This document shows, piece by piece, positions 1 through 12,400 of a stretch of 22,930 nucleotides of DNA. Made by a program: the position numbers and the translations under genes. Each line of letters begins with the position of its first letter. Positions within the stretch are counted from its first letter, which is position 1. This stretch comes from Apostichopus parvimensis (lineage: Eukaryota > Echinodermata > Holothuroidea > Aspidochirotida > Stichopodidae), in the NCBI GenBank assembly GCA_000934455.1, contig KN889644.1, positions 2,412 through 25,341 of the forward strand, in the 5' to 3' direction. The notes under the pieces were generated by a model, which had not been told where the DNA came from, made no database searches, and saw only the letters and a list, made by a program, of their open reading frames with translations.

Positions 1-866
1 TCGTAAGACCTTTAGAGCCTTAAGTAACAAACTAATTAACGATCAGCATGACTGCATTCGTCTATATTTAATATTTGAATACATATACTAAACAATTGTC
101 ATTGTTGCCAGTATAAACGTAAAAATATTAGGGAAGCCAATGTAGGCTTTGAGCAGACATTGATTGATATCTTACCACATCCGTGTACTCTTTGTTCATT
201 TGTGTACATATTAATTTCCATATATTACTTTGTCAAGAGTGTGAGCTTGTTAACTGTCGGTATTATTAAATGGCCGATAATGCACACAAATAAATAACTG
301 TACCGGGTCGTTCGGTAGCCTATACGAAGTTGTCCGTCGATGGGCAACTAAACGTTTCATGGGCGATCCTCGTGTGGTTGCCGCCGGGGGAGCGTGGGTG
401 GACATCGATATGGCCATTGCTATGCCCCTGTCCTGCTGCATTTTTTTTATTTGTTATATGTCTAAAATAATGAAATGGCATATTTTTTCAAAGTGATACA
501 AGAGAGTTTTATTTCCATTACATAATTTGATCATTGCCTTCAATTCGAAATTTTAATTTCCATATTTTCAAACAAAATAAACCATGAAATAAAGCTTTGA
601 GGCAATCATCGTGTAATATTTGTTCATATTTAAATATTTGGTTAAAGTCTATCATAATGTGATCTCTGTGAATAACTCCTCAACTGTGAAACAAATTAGA
701 GCAAACGAATGCTAACAAAAACGTACTAAATGTACAAAACAACTGGTTCATTGGAGCTTCTAACAACTCCGAACGGATATCTTTTAAACTGGAACAGGTA
801 TACAAGTGATATGTTTACCCCATTCACAGTCTGATTAAGGCCATGGTACTATGTCAGGAACATCAT
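1..866. other. Upstream region of NAT, no gene recognised
   Basis: Mostly AT-rich. A GC-richer island at about 300-440 stands out and could hold a promoter or an untranslated NAT exon, but I see no donor or TATA element that settles it. The short open frame on the minus strand across this island resembles nothing I know. Confidence 0.4.
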
Positions 867-889
867 GTTTCCTTTCTAATCTGTTTCAG
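867..889 (+). promoter_or_regulatory. Splice acceptor before the NAT coding exon
   Basis: A CT-rich tract with a branch-like CTAAT ends in CTGTTTCAG. It implies an upstream untranslated exon and decides between the two possible starts of the NAT frame. I cannot place the matching donor. Confidence 0.55.
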
Positions 890-913
890 AATAGTCACAC
901 TGACTCTTCGAAA

Positions 914-1855
914 ATGAACGGAGTTCCTCTGACAGATTATGAAGTAGACTCCTTTCTCTCCGACACCCTTTACATGAAGAATACCTACCATGGTTTAATG
1001 CAAGATAGATTGACTTTCCTCAACGAAGTCCTGAAGAGGTTCAAGCTTTCTATGCCGTTAAATAATCTTAGTGCCATTTCTTTTTGCACCAACGAGAACC
1101 TTGGAGAAGACGAGGAAGCAATCTTACAACAACTAAAGCAGGATATTTTATCTCTCCACGGAGGGCAATGTTACTGGTTCGGTCTATTTCTACACGCCCT
1201 GTTAAGACGATTGGGCTACGATGCACAACTCGTTGGAGCTGGAGATCACGTCTATGATGTAATGTTTGATATGCACCCAGCTATTATTGTTCGGGATTTA
1301 TCATACGATGGAAGCTCGCATTTGATTGAGTCGAGTCCAACTTACCCAATATTTGAAGTTATTCCTCTCGCTTTTGACAAGGGACAGTGTGTTTACAGCC
1401 TTGCCAATGGTAAACAGAAGCTCATCAAAGGTGGGAAAGGTATTGTTAAATATTGTCAAAAGATCAAGAGAGGAGGTCTACCGAGATCCAGTTTGAGTGA
1501 AGTTATCGAAGAAGATGGTAAATTATGGGAAGTGTATGTGACCTATCGATACAATACGGTTAGAAGTGTATCGCACTTTGTAGAGTTAGCATATTTTTTC
1601 CGCTCTGCTCTAAGACTAGGTGCATTTTATCACAAGAATTTGTTGATTAATGGTTTCTCTAGGGGCAATTGGGTGACCATATTTAACAGACAGGTAACAG
1701 TTAAAGGTGTAGATGGGATTCAAATAGACACATGGAAGGTGTCATCAATGGATAAAATGCCACATGTTGTGGTGAAATATTTCCCGCAATACCCACTAAA
1801 ATTCGTAGAAAAATGTATCACACATATTGAAAATAGTAGACTATACATGCAGTAA
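914..1855 (+). CDS. Arylamine N-acetyltransferase-like protein (NAT family)
   Basis: Intact 313-residue reading frame, close to the usual size of about 290 residues. NAT enzymes move an acetyl group from acetyl-CoA to an arylamine or hydrazine through a catalytic Cys in the cytosol. The N-terminal helical part carries a LGEDEEAIL stretch and then the hallmark LHGGQCYW, giving nucleophile Cys86. His121 (DMHPAIIV) fits the triad His. The third member, Asp in the usual V-D-x-G-F-G strand, appears as Glu139 in HLIESSPTYP, and the GFG is missing. The frame is also open to an ATG at 851, but the pyrimidine-rich tract ending in TTTCAG at 889 is a good splice acceptor, so the 851 ATG probably lies in an intron and ATG 914 (AAAATGA) is the start. 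A single coding exon behind untranslated exons is usual for animal NAT genes. The family call is firm; whether the enzyme is active is uncertain. Confidence 0.85.
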   Translation: MNGVPLTDYEVDSFLSDTLYMKNTYHGLMQDRLTFLNEVLKRFKLSMPLNNLSAISFCTNENLGEDEEAILQQLKQDILSLHGGQCYWFGLFLHALLRRLGYDAQLVGAGDHVYDVMFDMHPAIIVRDLSYDGSSHLIESSPTYPIFEVIPLAFDKGQCVYSLANGKQKLIKGGKGIVKYCQKIKRGGLPRSSLSEVIEEDGKLWEVYVTYRYNTVRSVSHFVELAYFFRSALRLGAFYHKNLLINGFSRGNWVTIFNRQVTVKGVDGIQIDTWKVSSMDKMPHVVVKYFPQYPLKFVEKCITHIENSRLYMQ

Positions 1856-2201
1856 ACTTCTTGGACACACAGGTAGTTAATTTATGCTGGTGGTGGATTT
1901 GCTGGATAGACTGTCTGCCAATTGTGCAATTAACATCAAGAGAAGTCAATATATTCAAAACATATATCAGGGTTAGAACACCAAATATTTATTTATGTTT
2001 GGTAAATGTGTGTTTACAGATAAAGATATAGAGGTAAGTAAATTATTTACAGTTGGATAGGCTGACCAACAGTACTTTCAGGTTCAATATTCAACCTTGT
2101 CTTGGCTGTAGGAACTAAGATAAGACCAAGTGGATGAATTAAATATTGAAGTCTCAGTACGTGTTAGCCAAATTTAAACTTCGACATGTCCAGCTTACTG
2201 C

Positions 2202-2207
2202 AATAAA
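2202..2207 (+). terminator. Candidate polyadenylation signal of the NAT gene
   Basis: Canonical AATAAA about 350 bases after the NAT stop codon. This is a motif match only. Confidence 0.35.
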
Positions 2208-4420
2208 AGCTCAGTGAAAGTGACACCGTTAACTAGTCCGTAGATTCTACAAACCTCAATCAAAACTTCCAAGCCCCTCCCAAGATATCATGCGCCAATC
2301 TCTCTTTTTGGTTTACGACCGTTAGGCCTATGACTGCATTCACTTTCGTGGCTAGCCTGTGTTAGGTCTCTTCTCTTGAATAGTATCTCTCTCTCAGTCT
2401 TACTGACGTAGCTTGCAAAATCGTGTCATTTCCTTCCATTGCAATGAATAAACAGGTGTTTTCAGACGTTTCCTCCGTGGAATTGGGTAAAAATAGTGGA
2501 CGATACGAGTATATAGGACTGCGTTAAAATCTTGGTCGGGCCGTATGCGTAGACTATTTTGTTTACATTTGTGTAATATACATATTGGTTTGGTCGGTCG
2601 CAGGTGATTTTACGGTAAATCGTTCGCGCCATAAGGGTGAAAATAAAATCCTTTCGATTGCTCTATTAAACCCACCTGGTCAGAGTGCATTTAGAATAAG
2701 AAACATTGAAACTGCTTCGGAATTTTGTTTTCCGAAATTCATCAGCAAACTGGTATTGAGACTTTAAGTATAAGATAATTAATAATTAGATTTTGAGAAG
2801 TCAAACGGACGATGCGTAATTCAATGACAAGAATCATCCGTGCTTGAATATATATATAGCTGCTGGCCTCTCTTCAACTTATTTTTCCCCGATCTGATGA
2901 GCATAAAGCGTGGTCCAACGCAATAAGTAAAATGTCGTCTGATAAACTCGGAATTGCATAAACACTTTTATCTACCTATTGGGACATTCTGCAGATATAT
3001 TCAGTCGGTCCAGGTCCATTTCACGTTCGTACTATTGAAGGAAATGGTGTCATGATGTTTGTACTGGTATTGCTTCTGTTTTAAAATATTGTGTATTGCT
3101 CTTTTGTATTATCTAATTTGTGAACTGACCTTTTTTTTAAATACCCTACTTCGAACTACTGGTCACTTTATTTCACACTGACTCGGTTGAGCTAATGATG
3201 GTGTATCCCATGAAACAATACGAAGGATATCATATTGAGAGCGTCGGCCTAAAGGTTCAATTCTGCGCATAAAAAATGAGTCGAAGAGACGAAGAAAGGA
3301 ACGGCAATATGTTTTTCTTATTTAGTCGCAATGAGTCCATTTTTTTTCAAGGACAAGTTAGGAATTCATCGTATTAATTTTTTGAACCCCTTTTAATTTC
3401 TATTTTGCTTTCTTAGAGACACTTTTATGGTCTCTGTGTAAGAACCATAATAATTTGGCTGATAAGTTAATGTTTAAAGGTTTTTTGGAATTTTATCATG
3501 GAATAAATAAACAACTGAATACATGCAAACAATGCCAAGCCTCTCATGATGTGTCTTGTTGTCCTGAAATATATTAGAGAAACTTTACGCAATATGGCAT
3601 ACCATGTTAGTTTACCGATATCAAAACCGTTCTTCATAGACCCGCCATACCTATTACAATACAAGTTCATAATCGTCACTCTCACAACTTTACACTGTTT
3701 GTCATTGAAAAAGTTCCTTTTTGTTGCCGACACTGACATTGTTTGAAATTTGAGACCCTTAAATACGCTAACGATATCGTCCATGCAGCAGTATATACAC
3801 TAACATACACATATCCTTATCATTCTTGTTTTCGTCAATATAATTGCTATTTTAGTCTCGATGACGTAGATATAATTATCAACAAGGAACTTGTCTCACA
3901 ATAGGCTCTGTATAGTGGTTTTTGTTATAGATAGCTTTAGGCATATTTGTCATGTGGACATTTTTTATTTCGGTTGCCTGCAGACGCGTGTCTGTTCTGT
4001 GCTTTAGATGAATCATTTGAATAGACTCTGAAAATGCGTTCCCACGAACCCGGACAAGCTCTGACCCTTACTTGGGAACGAGGCTAGGTAAAGGGCTGGG
4101 TCTGGACCTAATAGCCCTCCGAAGGAAGGTGGATTGAGATTTGCTTGCTCGCAGCAACCTGTGTTGTGTGCAAATGAACTATGCCTTGATGCGCTGTGTT
4201 GGCGAGCGATTGACGCTATTACCGGTCTTATCTAGTGTACATATCAACAACTTCCGTATATATGTGTATACACAGGGAATTCCAAAGTGGCAGTAGTAAT
4301 CCCTACCAAATTGGCTATTCAGTTCCGACCTCCTGTTTATTTATGGCTTCTTTACAATGTTAATTGAACAATACTTCACTTCTCAGCATCTCCCTGATTG
4401 AATAATAGACAACTTTCCCT

Positions 4421-4457
4421 AGAAAAAAAGAAAAAAGAAAAAAAAAAGAAAAAAAAG
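4421..4457. repeat. A-rich (A/G) low-complexity tract
   Basis: Runs of A broken by single G residues. It looks like a simple repeat or a decayed poly(A) tail. Confidence 0.85.
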
Positions 4458-4560
4458 TGTCTATTCCACAAAAGTATTATATTATCCCCCGTAGGACCTC
4501 TTGCGAGGTTGATCAGGGGTAAACTCCTATATTTGATTTGATCCAAAGTGGCACTCGTCT

Positions 4561-5163
4561 TCATACATAAATCGGTCTTTTCATAACTGTGGAACGCTTT
4601 TGGATATATATTGGTTCATGCCCGTAGTGAATCAAAAGGAATGAAACTGTTTTTCGATCGACTCGGGAGTTTTCTTTCCAATCTTGGTCTGTAAAATTAT
4701 GAAACATATTTTCACAAACGGTAGAGATTCTCGGTTTCACCAAAATGATTATATGCCTAGGTTTTTTTTTATTTGGCATTACGGATAGAGCCACAGCTAA
4801 CATAAATGACCGTTGACGTAGGCTTCTCTTCCTCTCGCGCGTTTGTTCAGCAATTGTCTTCTTTTCCCGGTGTGCCGCATAATTGCGCTCATTTGTTCTC
4901 TTAGGATATGAAAAACGATGATAAAATAGGCAACAACGCCAAGAGAAATTGCAAAAGAATACCATGATCAAATTGATTAAGCTACTCAACCAAAGTGAAT
5001 AGCTAGATTGCAGTTGACATTTAATGTCCCCCCCCCCCTTACTCTGCAGTGAGCATGCGGAACGCAAACACAAGTTAAACATTTTTCTTCCTGTTGACTC
5101 AGAACACAAATCTTGAAAATCATCTCTGAATGTGATAACGGTATTTCCCTCATCCGACGGCAC
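4561..5163 (-). CDS. Doubtful 200-codon open frame, no recognised product
   Basis: A 200-codon frame is long for an AT-rich intergenic region. The middle has one hydrophobic stretch (LWLSSLINLIMVFFCNFSW) that could span a membrane, followed by a basic stretch (EQTRERKRSLRQR). No known domain is recognisable, there is no signal peptide, and part of the frame is encoded by an 11-base homopolymer, which is uncommon in real coding sequence. It could be an orphan gene, an exon of a longer transcript, or chance. I favour chance. Confidence 0.12.
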   Translation of the reverse strand: MPSDEGNTVITFRDDFQDLCSESTGRKMFNLCLRSACSLQSKGGGDIKCQLQSSYSLWLSSLINLIMVFFCNFSWRCCLFYHRFSYPKRTNERNYAAHREKKTIAEQTRERKRSLRQRSFMLAVALSVMPNKKKPRHIIILVKPRISTVCENMFHNFTDQDWKENSRVDRKTVSFLLIHYGHEPIYIQKRSTVMKRPIYV

Positions 5164-5589
5164 GTTTTCTCCTCCGTACTACAGTCTGTTTGGATGTGTT
5201 AACCTTTCCCAACAGAGTAGACCCATTACTGCTCAATAAAGTCGTTCAATGCAGAATGAAGACGGGCGCAAGACATGAAACTACCGATTAATTAAACCTG
5301 TAGTTACATTCATTTGTAATTATAACATTACATATTATTAACTGTTTGCATAGGCTAGTATGAGAATAAGTATATTTATAATTCATATTGTTTGTAGCTC
5401 CATTTATCCTTACTTTTGGTAAATCTGACGAGAAAACAAAAATATCTGCAAGTAAAATGAAGCATTGACTGAGTACACACCACACATATCGTTCTAAATG
5501 GGGACTTCACACGACATACCGTTATGCAACATTTAATTATAATCAAAGTAATATGTTACATATTTGAGGTCATTTATATGACTTTTAAG

Positions 5590-5611
5590 AGACCGCTTTA
5601 AGACCGCTTTA
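5590..5611. repeat. Two tandem copies of an 11-base unit
   Basis: AGACCGCTTTA occurs twice head to tail. No function is suggested. Confidence 0.7.
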
Positions 5612-6403
5612 AGATCACATTCTGGTCCTTGTGATTATTGTCTTTAAGAGGTGCAATAAACTTGCTTCCTTAGATAGGCCTACATTGAAAACGCCTCATT
5701 AGAATTCCATATGTGAATACTTACATGTATCCAGTGGTGTAATTCACAACTCACTGATTTCAGTTATATTAAAATATGAGAAAATCCACAGACAAACACA
5801 AATGTTAAATTACTCGGTAGAATATATCCTAGTTTCAACCTCCCATGTCTATAGAATGTACGGCATGTCTTTTACTGCCGCGAAACATTTGGGACCAAGA
5901 GCCGAATACCTTTCACTAACGCCATACCTTCAACAGAACCTGGAAAAAAGAAAGGTGTGAATTGTTAGAATGGAACAATGGGCTCTCATTCAACCTACAA
6001 TATAATATGTCATCCCTGTAAGAATCTACATCTACAACGGTCGCGAATCGGCGTCTTACACGTGAGTATGTATTTCCGTGTAATGACGTGATTTTCGATA
6101 ATTCGAAAATCACGCACGCTAGTGAAAGTTCACAAAACGTTCAATAACATTTCAATATCTGATTGACGGATACCTGTTGATCCATCTCGACGAACACAAT
6201 AAGCTTAATGTATTGGCAAAATTTACATAAATTACATAAAATGCGATATAGAATGAGCCTACAGTAAACTTGTCAATTTATCAGAAAGCAGCTTCAAGTC
6301 ATCCGTTCTTTCTCGAAGCCAAAATCAGTTCAGGATAAATTTGGAAACCGTTGATACGTTCTACCCGAGCTGTCATTCCTGATCTTCTTCGAAAATCATA
6401 AGG

Positions 6404-6484
6404 ATGGAGTTTCTCCTGCTTGTAAGCGCAGTATTTGCATTTTCGTGTACAACGATTGTCAACGTTGCGTGGTCAGATCAAACG
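6404..6484 (+). CDS. Gene A exon 1: start codon and signal peptide
   Basis: Codes for 27 residues beginning MEFLLLVSAVFAFSC, a typical hydrophobic secretory leader. It ends in phase 0 at a strong ACG|GTGAGT donor. Confidence 0.75.
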
Positions 6485-9400
6485 GTGAGTTACATAATCT
6501 AGAGTAGTATTTTATTTTCCATTATATGAATTTTCTACATTTATTTTTCAAGATCAACATAGTTTATACTTATTGTATTTGCAAGAGAAGGTGTTCTATT
6601 GAATGTATAGTAGGCATATGATTATTGGTTGATACGAATGATAGCGTTTCACTTGTCAAAAGTTGTTTTAATCACAATGTTGAAGACATAGTAAATGATC
6701 TTTATATGACAACTCAAAAAAGCTAAACAGATTGTTACTATCTGAATGTCAATAGGACATTTGCTTAATAGTAAGGTTTTATTGTTATACTATCATTCAT
6801 TGAATTCAGACATAAAAAAAGGAAAATTATATTATTTACTCTCAAGTAGTTTGTACCTTACACCAACCGCATTTTTCTTTTTCTTCACTTTTTGCATTTG
6901 TTCGTCTGTTGAATGTTACACATTTTCCATAAAATCTTCTTTTAACAGTAAAAAAAAATAGATTGTATTTATTAATAGAGTACCGCAAATTCATAAAATT
7001 CAACCTAAGATATCGTGAACATATGACTTTACGTACAGCTTTTAAATCACACGTTGAAATTGACACATGTACATTTAAATCTCGATTTTTCTGAATTTTC
7101 CATTACTACTAATATTCCATAGTCCAACAAATTTATTTATTTTCATTTGTTCAATTAAATGTACCACTCATCTCCCTTAACTAAGCAAGATCAAGAGGAT
7201 TTAGATGAAAACATTGTTTGCTATTGTTTCTTGATTTACGCAAAGAAAGCTTTATATGGTTGTAACTTCTTTTAAATTTATGTAATGAGTCAAAAGATTT
7301 ATCTCTTTCAAATATAAGACATTGCTTTCACTTGTTCATTAAAAAAGAAGCCTCGTGCATTTCCTAGTAGAGTTTACTTCTTGTCTTATATATTAATAAA
7401 GTCATGTTTTCATGGTTTTCATCAAAATTATACTATAGAATTCTTCTGATGATTTCAGTAACAACATTAATGAAGTTTCGGTTAAATACACTATATACAA
7501 TTTGTTGAATAAAATAGTTGGACTAGAAAGGAGTAACATAATTATAATGACTCTTTACAAATGATGACCAAAATATGATGTTAACTCATCTCCATTATAT
7601 CGTTAGCAATATGTTGATAAACGTATATTTGTTAGAAATATTTTTCCTATGAACTGGTGTTCACGACTATCATAAACTCAGCATACAACGGGCTGAATAT
7701 TGGGTTGATAAACTTGTTCTATGTTAATATAGGTTGTCAACAAAATAGTTGAAAGAGTAAGCTAATATTAACATCAGATGTAATCAGTAATCTGGGAAAA
7801 ATCATTCAGTTGTAACATCATATTTATTTGAATCATACCAGAATGCTAATTAACGAGATCGTTATCGAACTGGTTAAATTCAACTCATTGTTACGAATAT
7901 CATTTAAATATTTAGTCGTTGGATACATATTGCGCATTATGTCATCCACTTTGCTAATTAAAATACAACCACGAAACTTAGAAAAGAGCGACAGTATCAA
8001 GTTTGCATGTGGTTTCTTGAAAGCCATTTTCATTTATTCTTTGATTCTTTCAAAAAGTGGGATGTAAATTTAACTTGTTTTCTCTGAGACCTCTCTTGGA
8101 AGAGTTAGAGAGAGAGTGAGTATTGTTATAAAAGTGCTCAAATAATTGTAAAAAGATATAAATGAATGTCTGGAGCAGGGATAAGGCTGATGGGCCGGTA
8201 ATATGATGGATCGGATTTGGAGTTAGTACACTATATTTTTTCCAAGAGGATTGAGTTGCAAAGTATCATACTCCGATGAGGTTACGCAATGATAATTAAT
8301 AGTGCCAAGAGTTTGACGTAACTGACTTTTTCTTTCCCTATATTATTACTTTACACTCAGACAAATGAATAAGTTCTATAGCCATGCTAATGGGCACAAT
8401 AATATCGTTATTAAACATGCTAGTATACTGAAAAGTTAGGGCGAAGTGTGAAATATCAAAAATTACTAGATTATTAAATATGGTCTTTAAACTGAGTAAT
8501 ATTGTTGTAAGGGCCGACTGTGGTAGCAAGGATATCTATGAAGGTTGCTAGAAGAATTAGGATAAATTTGATTAGACGGTATACATTGCGATCGTTTTCA
8601 ATGAGTCAAATGCACGTTAGTTACATTGTTGTAAGTTACATTTATTATGTCTTTAAGACAGACTACTTGTAGTAACATTCATCAAGCTCGATCTTGTTAG
8701 CGTTTAACATCATTGTATAAACGTGAGTGGTGCCTCTTCGAATTTGTCAATATTCAACAAAGTTACACTTGTAAGATTTCTCTATTGATAGTTTTAAGTA
8801 TATATCGCTAAATTGATCAATATTTTCATTTTGTAAGGCTACCACCGGATCAATGTAGTCTTAAAACAAAGGTAACATAAATTTATGTTAGGATGCAAAA
8901 AACGAATTTGGTTGCATTGACAATAATGTTTGTACGTTTAAAAACGGTGAGGTGTATCTCATGATTTCCACTATAAGAGAACACGTGCATTGATTTTTTT
9001 CCATATCTACAAGACATCATATATTATTTATGACCATTTTTACATTTTACAGAATAATCATCAGCACAGCCTGCCTTCAACTACAGATGACACTCAACGT
9101 GAGATATATTTGCCTTTTAAGTTATTATATTTATGTTTACAGTACATTTAATTTTGCTTTATTTAGGTGAGTAATACTAATTTTTTTCAGTAATTGAGAG
9201 TACATGATGCTGCAAATTTAATCATCATGTTATATCTCAATAAAGCAATGCTGTTGGCAATGCAAAGAGGCAAGAGCAGTTGAAAACGGCAGCTTAGCTA
9301 AGTTTAATATTATACTTAATTTACACAAGTAAGAGATATATTAACCAAGTGGCTAATCCTTGATTAACATAAATAATATTAATACGAAAAACATATCGAA

Positions 9401-12400
9401 TTAACGAGAGTCAATTACATGCCAGCTTTATTCCTATTAGTCAAACTGTATTTGGACAACGTCCTTTTCAAGAAATTCTTTTCGGTTTAATGTCCAAAAC
9501 AAGTGTAAATTGAAATGTGTATTTACGGTATGATTTTGAGATATTCATGGTGAGGATTATAACTTAATTCAAATATATCCATTTTTTGCAATTTTTATTA
9601 TCACCTGCAAAAGTAGTGCTACACAAAATTATGTCGCTTTACTTACAGGTGGATCGTATTTCTTTTATCAAAGTACCGAATATCCCAGGGACTGTCGAGA
9701 TGTCCAACGTCAATGTTCTACATCAAGTTCCAGTGGAGTATACCTCATCAAACCAGATGGTTATAAAGAACCATTTGAAGTATTCTGCAACAACGATTTA
9801 GATACAGGAGGATGGACGGTACGTCCATGACTATTTTTAAAAATGCTGCCAAGAGTTTGCTTTAAAATAAGTGTCGTGCTGTTATTTTCGCAGATACATA
9901 ATTCATGTCAATTTCAATCAATTTTATGATTGATTTATCCCTGTAATATGATACTTTTGAAATATTTACTGAGCTGTCTAATTGATGTGTAACTATTGGA
10001 TTTCATAAGTACATGATCTTAGTAAAAATATTTGGTTTCTCGTGAAGATGAAATGAAATGTATTTGTAAAAAGGAGCAAACATAATTTTTAACTCAGTTA
10101 CCAAGATGACATCATTGTTGCATTCACATCATATCATTGAACGTGAACAATTAATATCACCACCACATATACAGCGTGCTATGAGGTCATAGTTTTGACC
10201 AAACGATGTCAATTTTGAACAATTTTACTAAGCTATCCATTTCAGCCACCAGAAAAGCAACATGCAACAGGAATATGTATTAAAACTCGTTTCTTTATGT
10301 TAGGTCATTCAACGACGTGAGGGTGGCTTTGTGAATTTTAACAGAAGTTGGTCGCAGTATGAAGATGGATTTGGATTCCTGTCCTCTGAGTTTTGGCTCG
10401 GCAATGAAAAGTTGTCGTATTTGACGAATCAGGAAGTGTATGAACTTCGTGTGGATATTACTCTTTACAATGGATCAGCCTTGTATGCTATTTACAAAGG
10501 TTTCCGTATCACTGACGGATGGGGTCAATATATGGTATCCAGTCTCGGAGTATTGGAAAGCAATTTAGGTAAGTGGTTGAAATGATAGAAAAATCTTGAA
10601 TTTAGTACTACCGATCGTTTACCTTTATTTCCAAGTATTTTATCCTTGTTTTAATAAATACAATGCAAACACGTTTCCTTTGTTTGTTGATTGTGTACAC
10701 ATTTTCACTGCATTATTTCTAGCCCGGAAATTCTGGTTTTGCACATAAAGTAATATTACATATTTCTTTCATATCCAGACTCAGCACTGTCAACCTGTCC
10801 TTCGAATATGATCTACAACACCTGCAGTTGCCAAGCAACGTGCGATGATCCCAATGGAGCGGATGGATGTAATAATGACTGCCTGGGTAGTGAGGGTTGT
10901 AACTGTCCTACAGGGTTCTTAATGCATGGAAGTAACTGCATCCCTATGAGTGACTGTGGTTGTTTCATAAGAGATGATAACTTGGTTATACCAGTGAGTA
11001 CTTAATTTATTTTTAACTTTATATTACTATTTCAACTACTCACGAAAGCATGACTATGTTGGTGTAATATCTTGTCATTGTTTTGTATTTTAGAATGGGG
11101 AAACATATATCAACGATGACTGCACACAAAAGTGTTCGTGCAGCAATAACCGATTAAGCTGTGAAGATGACTACAGGTGCAGTGCTAATGCGGTATGTGA
11201 TATTAACGCTGGAGTGAGGCAGTGCTCTTGTAATGAAGGTTATGGAGGTGACGGACTAAGTTGTGAACCTTTATATGAAGACTGTAAAGGTCTTTACGAC
11301 GCCGGCCATACACAAGATGGCGTTTATACAATCCTTCCGTCTGGATGGTCGGGTTCATCATTTAGTGTGTACTGTAAAATGGATAATGGAGGAGGATGGA
11401 CAGTAAGTCTTTTGTACTTTCTCACTGTTGAAACGTGTTAAGAGGTATTAGTTTTACTTTAAGCCGATGATATGTTCAATACTTATCATTGAAATATACT
11501 CTTCGCTACGGACATTACATTTCCGAGTTATTTGCAATATATAAATTTACACGATACAATTCGAATACATTATTGAAAATACTAAAGGAAATCTGAATAA
11601 TAGTAAACTTTCTTGGTCCACATTAATCTATACAAGTACCAGACAATAACTTTACATACAAAAGCTTATTCTAATGCGTCCTCTAGAGCAGCTTATATAC
11701 ACAAAATGAATTTCTTTGCTATTTCATACGGTTAAATGTCATGCATATACTGATATTGCATGATCAAAACTTACAATATCTATAAACCCATTGATTGCAC
11801 GTTTATGAATACATTTCCTTTTTGTCCACATCTGCTCACAATTTTGTCAGGTATTTCAACGTCGCACTGATGATTCTACTAGTTTCTATAAGGACTGGAC
11901 ATCTTACAAGGAAGGATTTGGTGACGGTGAAAACTTCTGGCTAGGTAATGAAAAGCTTCATTACATGACAAATCGGAAAAATTACCAGCTTCGCTTTGAC
12001 GTCACTACCTCCGACGGGACACCTAAATATGCTGAATACCCAGAGTTTCAAGTTGAGTCTGAAAGCAACAACTACAGATTGAATAAACTCGGAGATAGAA
12101 GTAGTGGCAATACAGGTTTGTAAATGCTCTTCCTCTTCTCTTAGCCTTTCGGTTTCAAGAGTTTGGTTCCGATGCGTAATTATAGTCATATAAAAGCACG
12201 TTCTGGCTGATCATCTGCAATGTTTATACCCTCCTCTGTGCATTAAAAATGTAATCAATTTCAATAAACGATATTGGTCAAGGGTCATGAGTTCGACACT
12301 GTTGATGTCATGTGAAATAAAGCAGTGGTACAGTGTTTTAATGAGTGACCGAGCTCAAATCTCCTTTCCCTCAATATTTACCTGGTAATGAATTGATGCG

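Larger units (their letters stand above)
1862..6403. other. Intergenic region between NAT and gene A
   Basis: No recognisable gene. It holds several short meaningless open frames, one 200-codon minus-strand frame of unknown status (listed separately), an A/G purine tract at 4421-4457, a run of 11 C at 5028-5038, an 11-base unit repeated twice at 5590-5611, and a GC-richer patch at about 4030-4210. The gene A promoter must lie in its right end. I see no clear TATA box within 200 bases of ATG 6404, although a TCAGTT initiator-like motif lies near 6327. Confidence 0.5.

Noticed and set aside
2841..2870. TATATATATA motif as a core promoter
   Set aside because: No supported gene starts downstream; simple AT repeats are common in this sequence.
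4038..4080. Inverted repeat CGTTCCCA / TGGGAACG as transposon ends or a hairpin RNA
   Set aside because: Only eight bases pair around a 27-base loop, with no target duplication; too weak to call.
6746..8529. Short open frames in gene A intron 1
   Set aside because: AT-rich, low-complexity translations (Phe, Ser and Lys runs), no known motif, and no suitable splice borders in phase.
11941..12189. Minus-strand frame over gene A exon 7
   Set aside because: Antisense shadow of a conserved fibrinogen exon.
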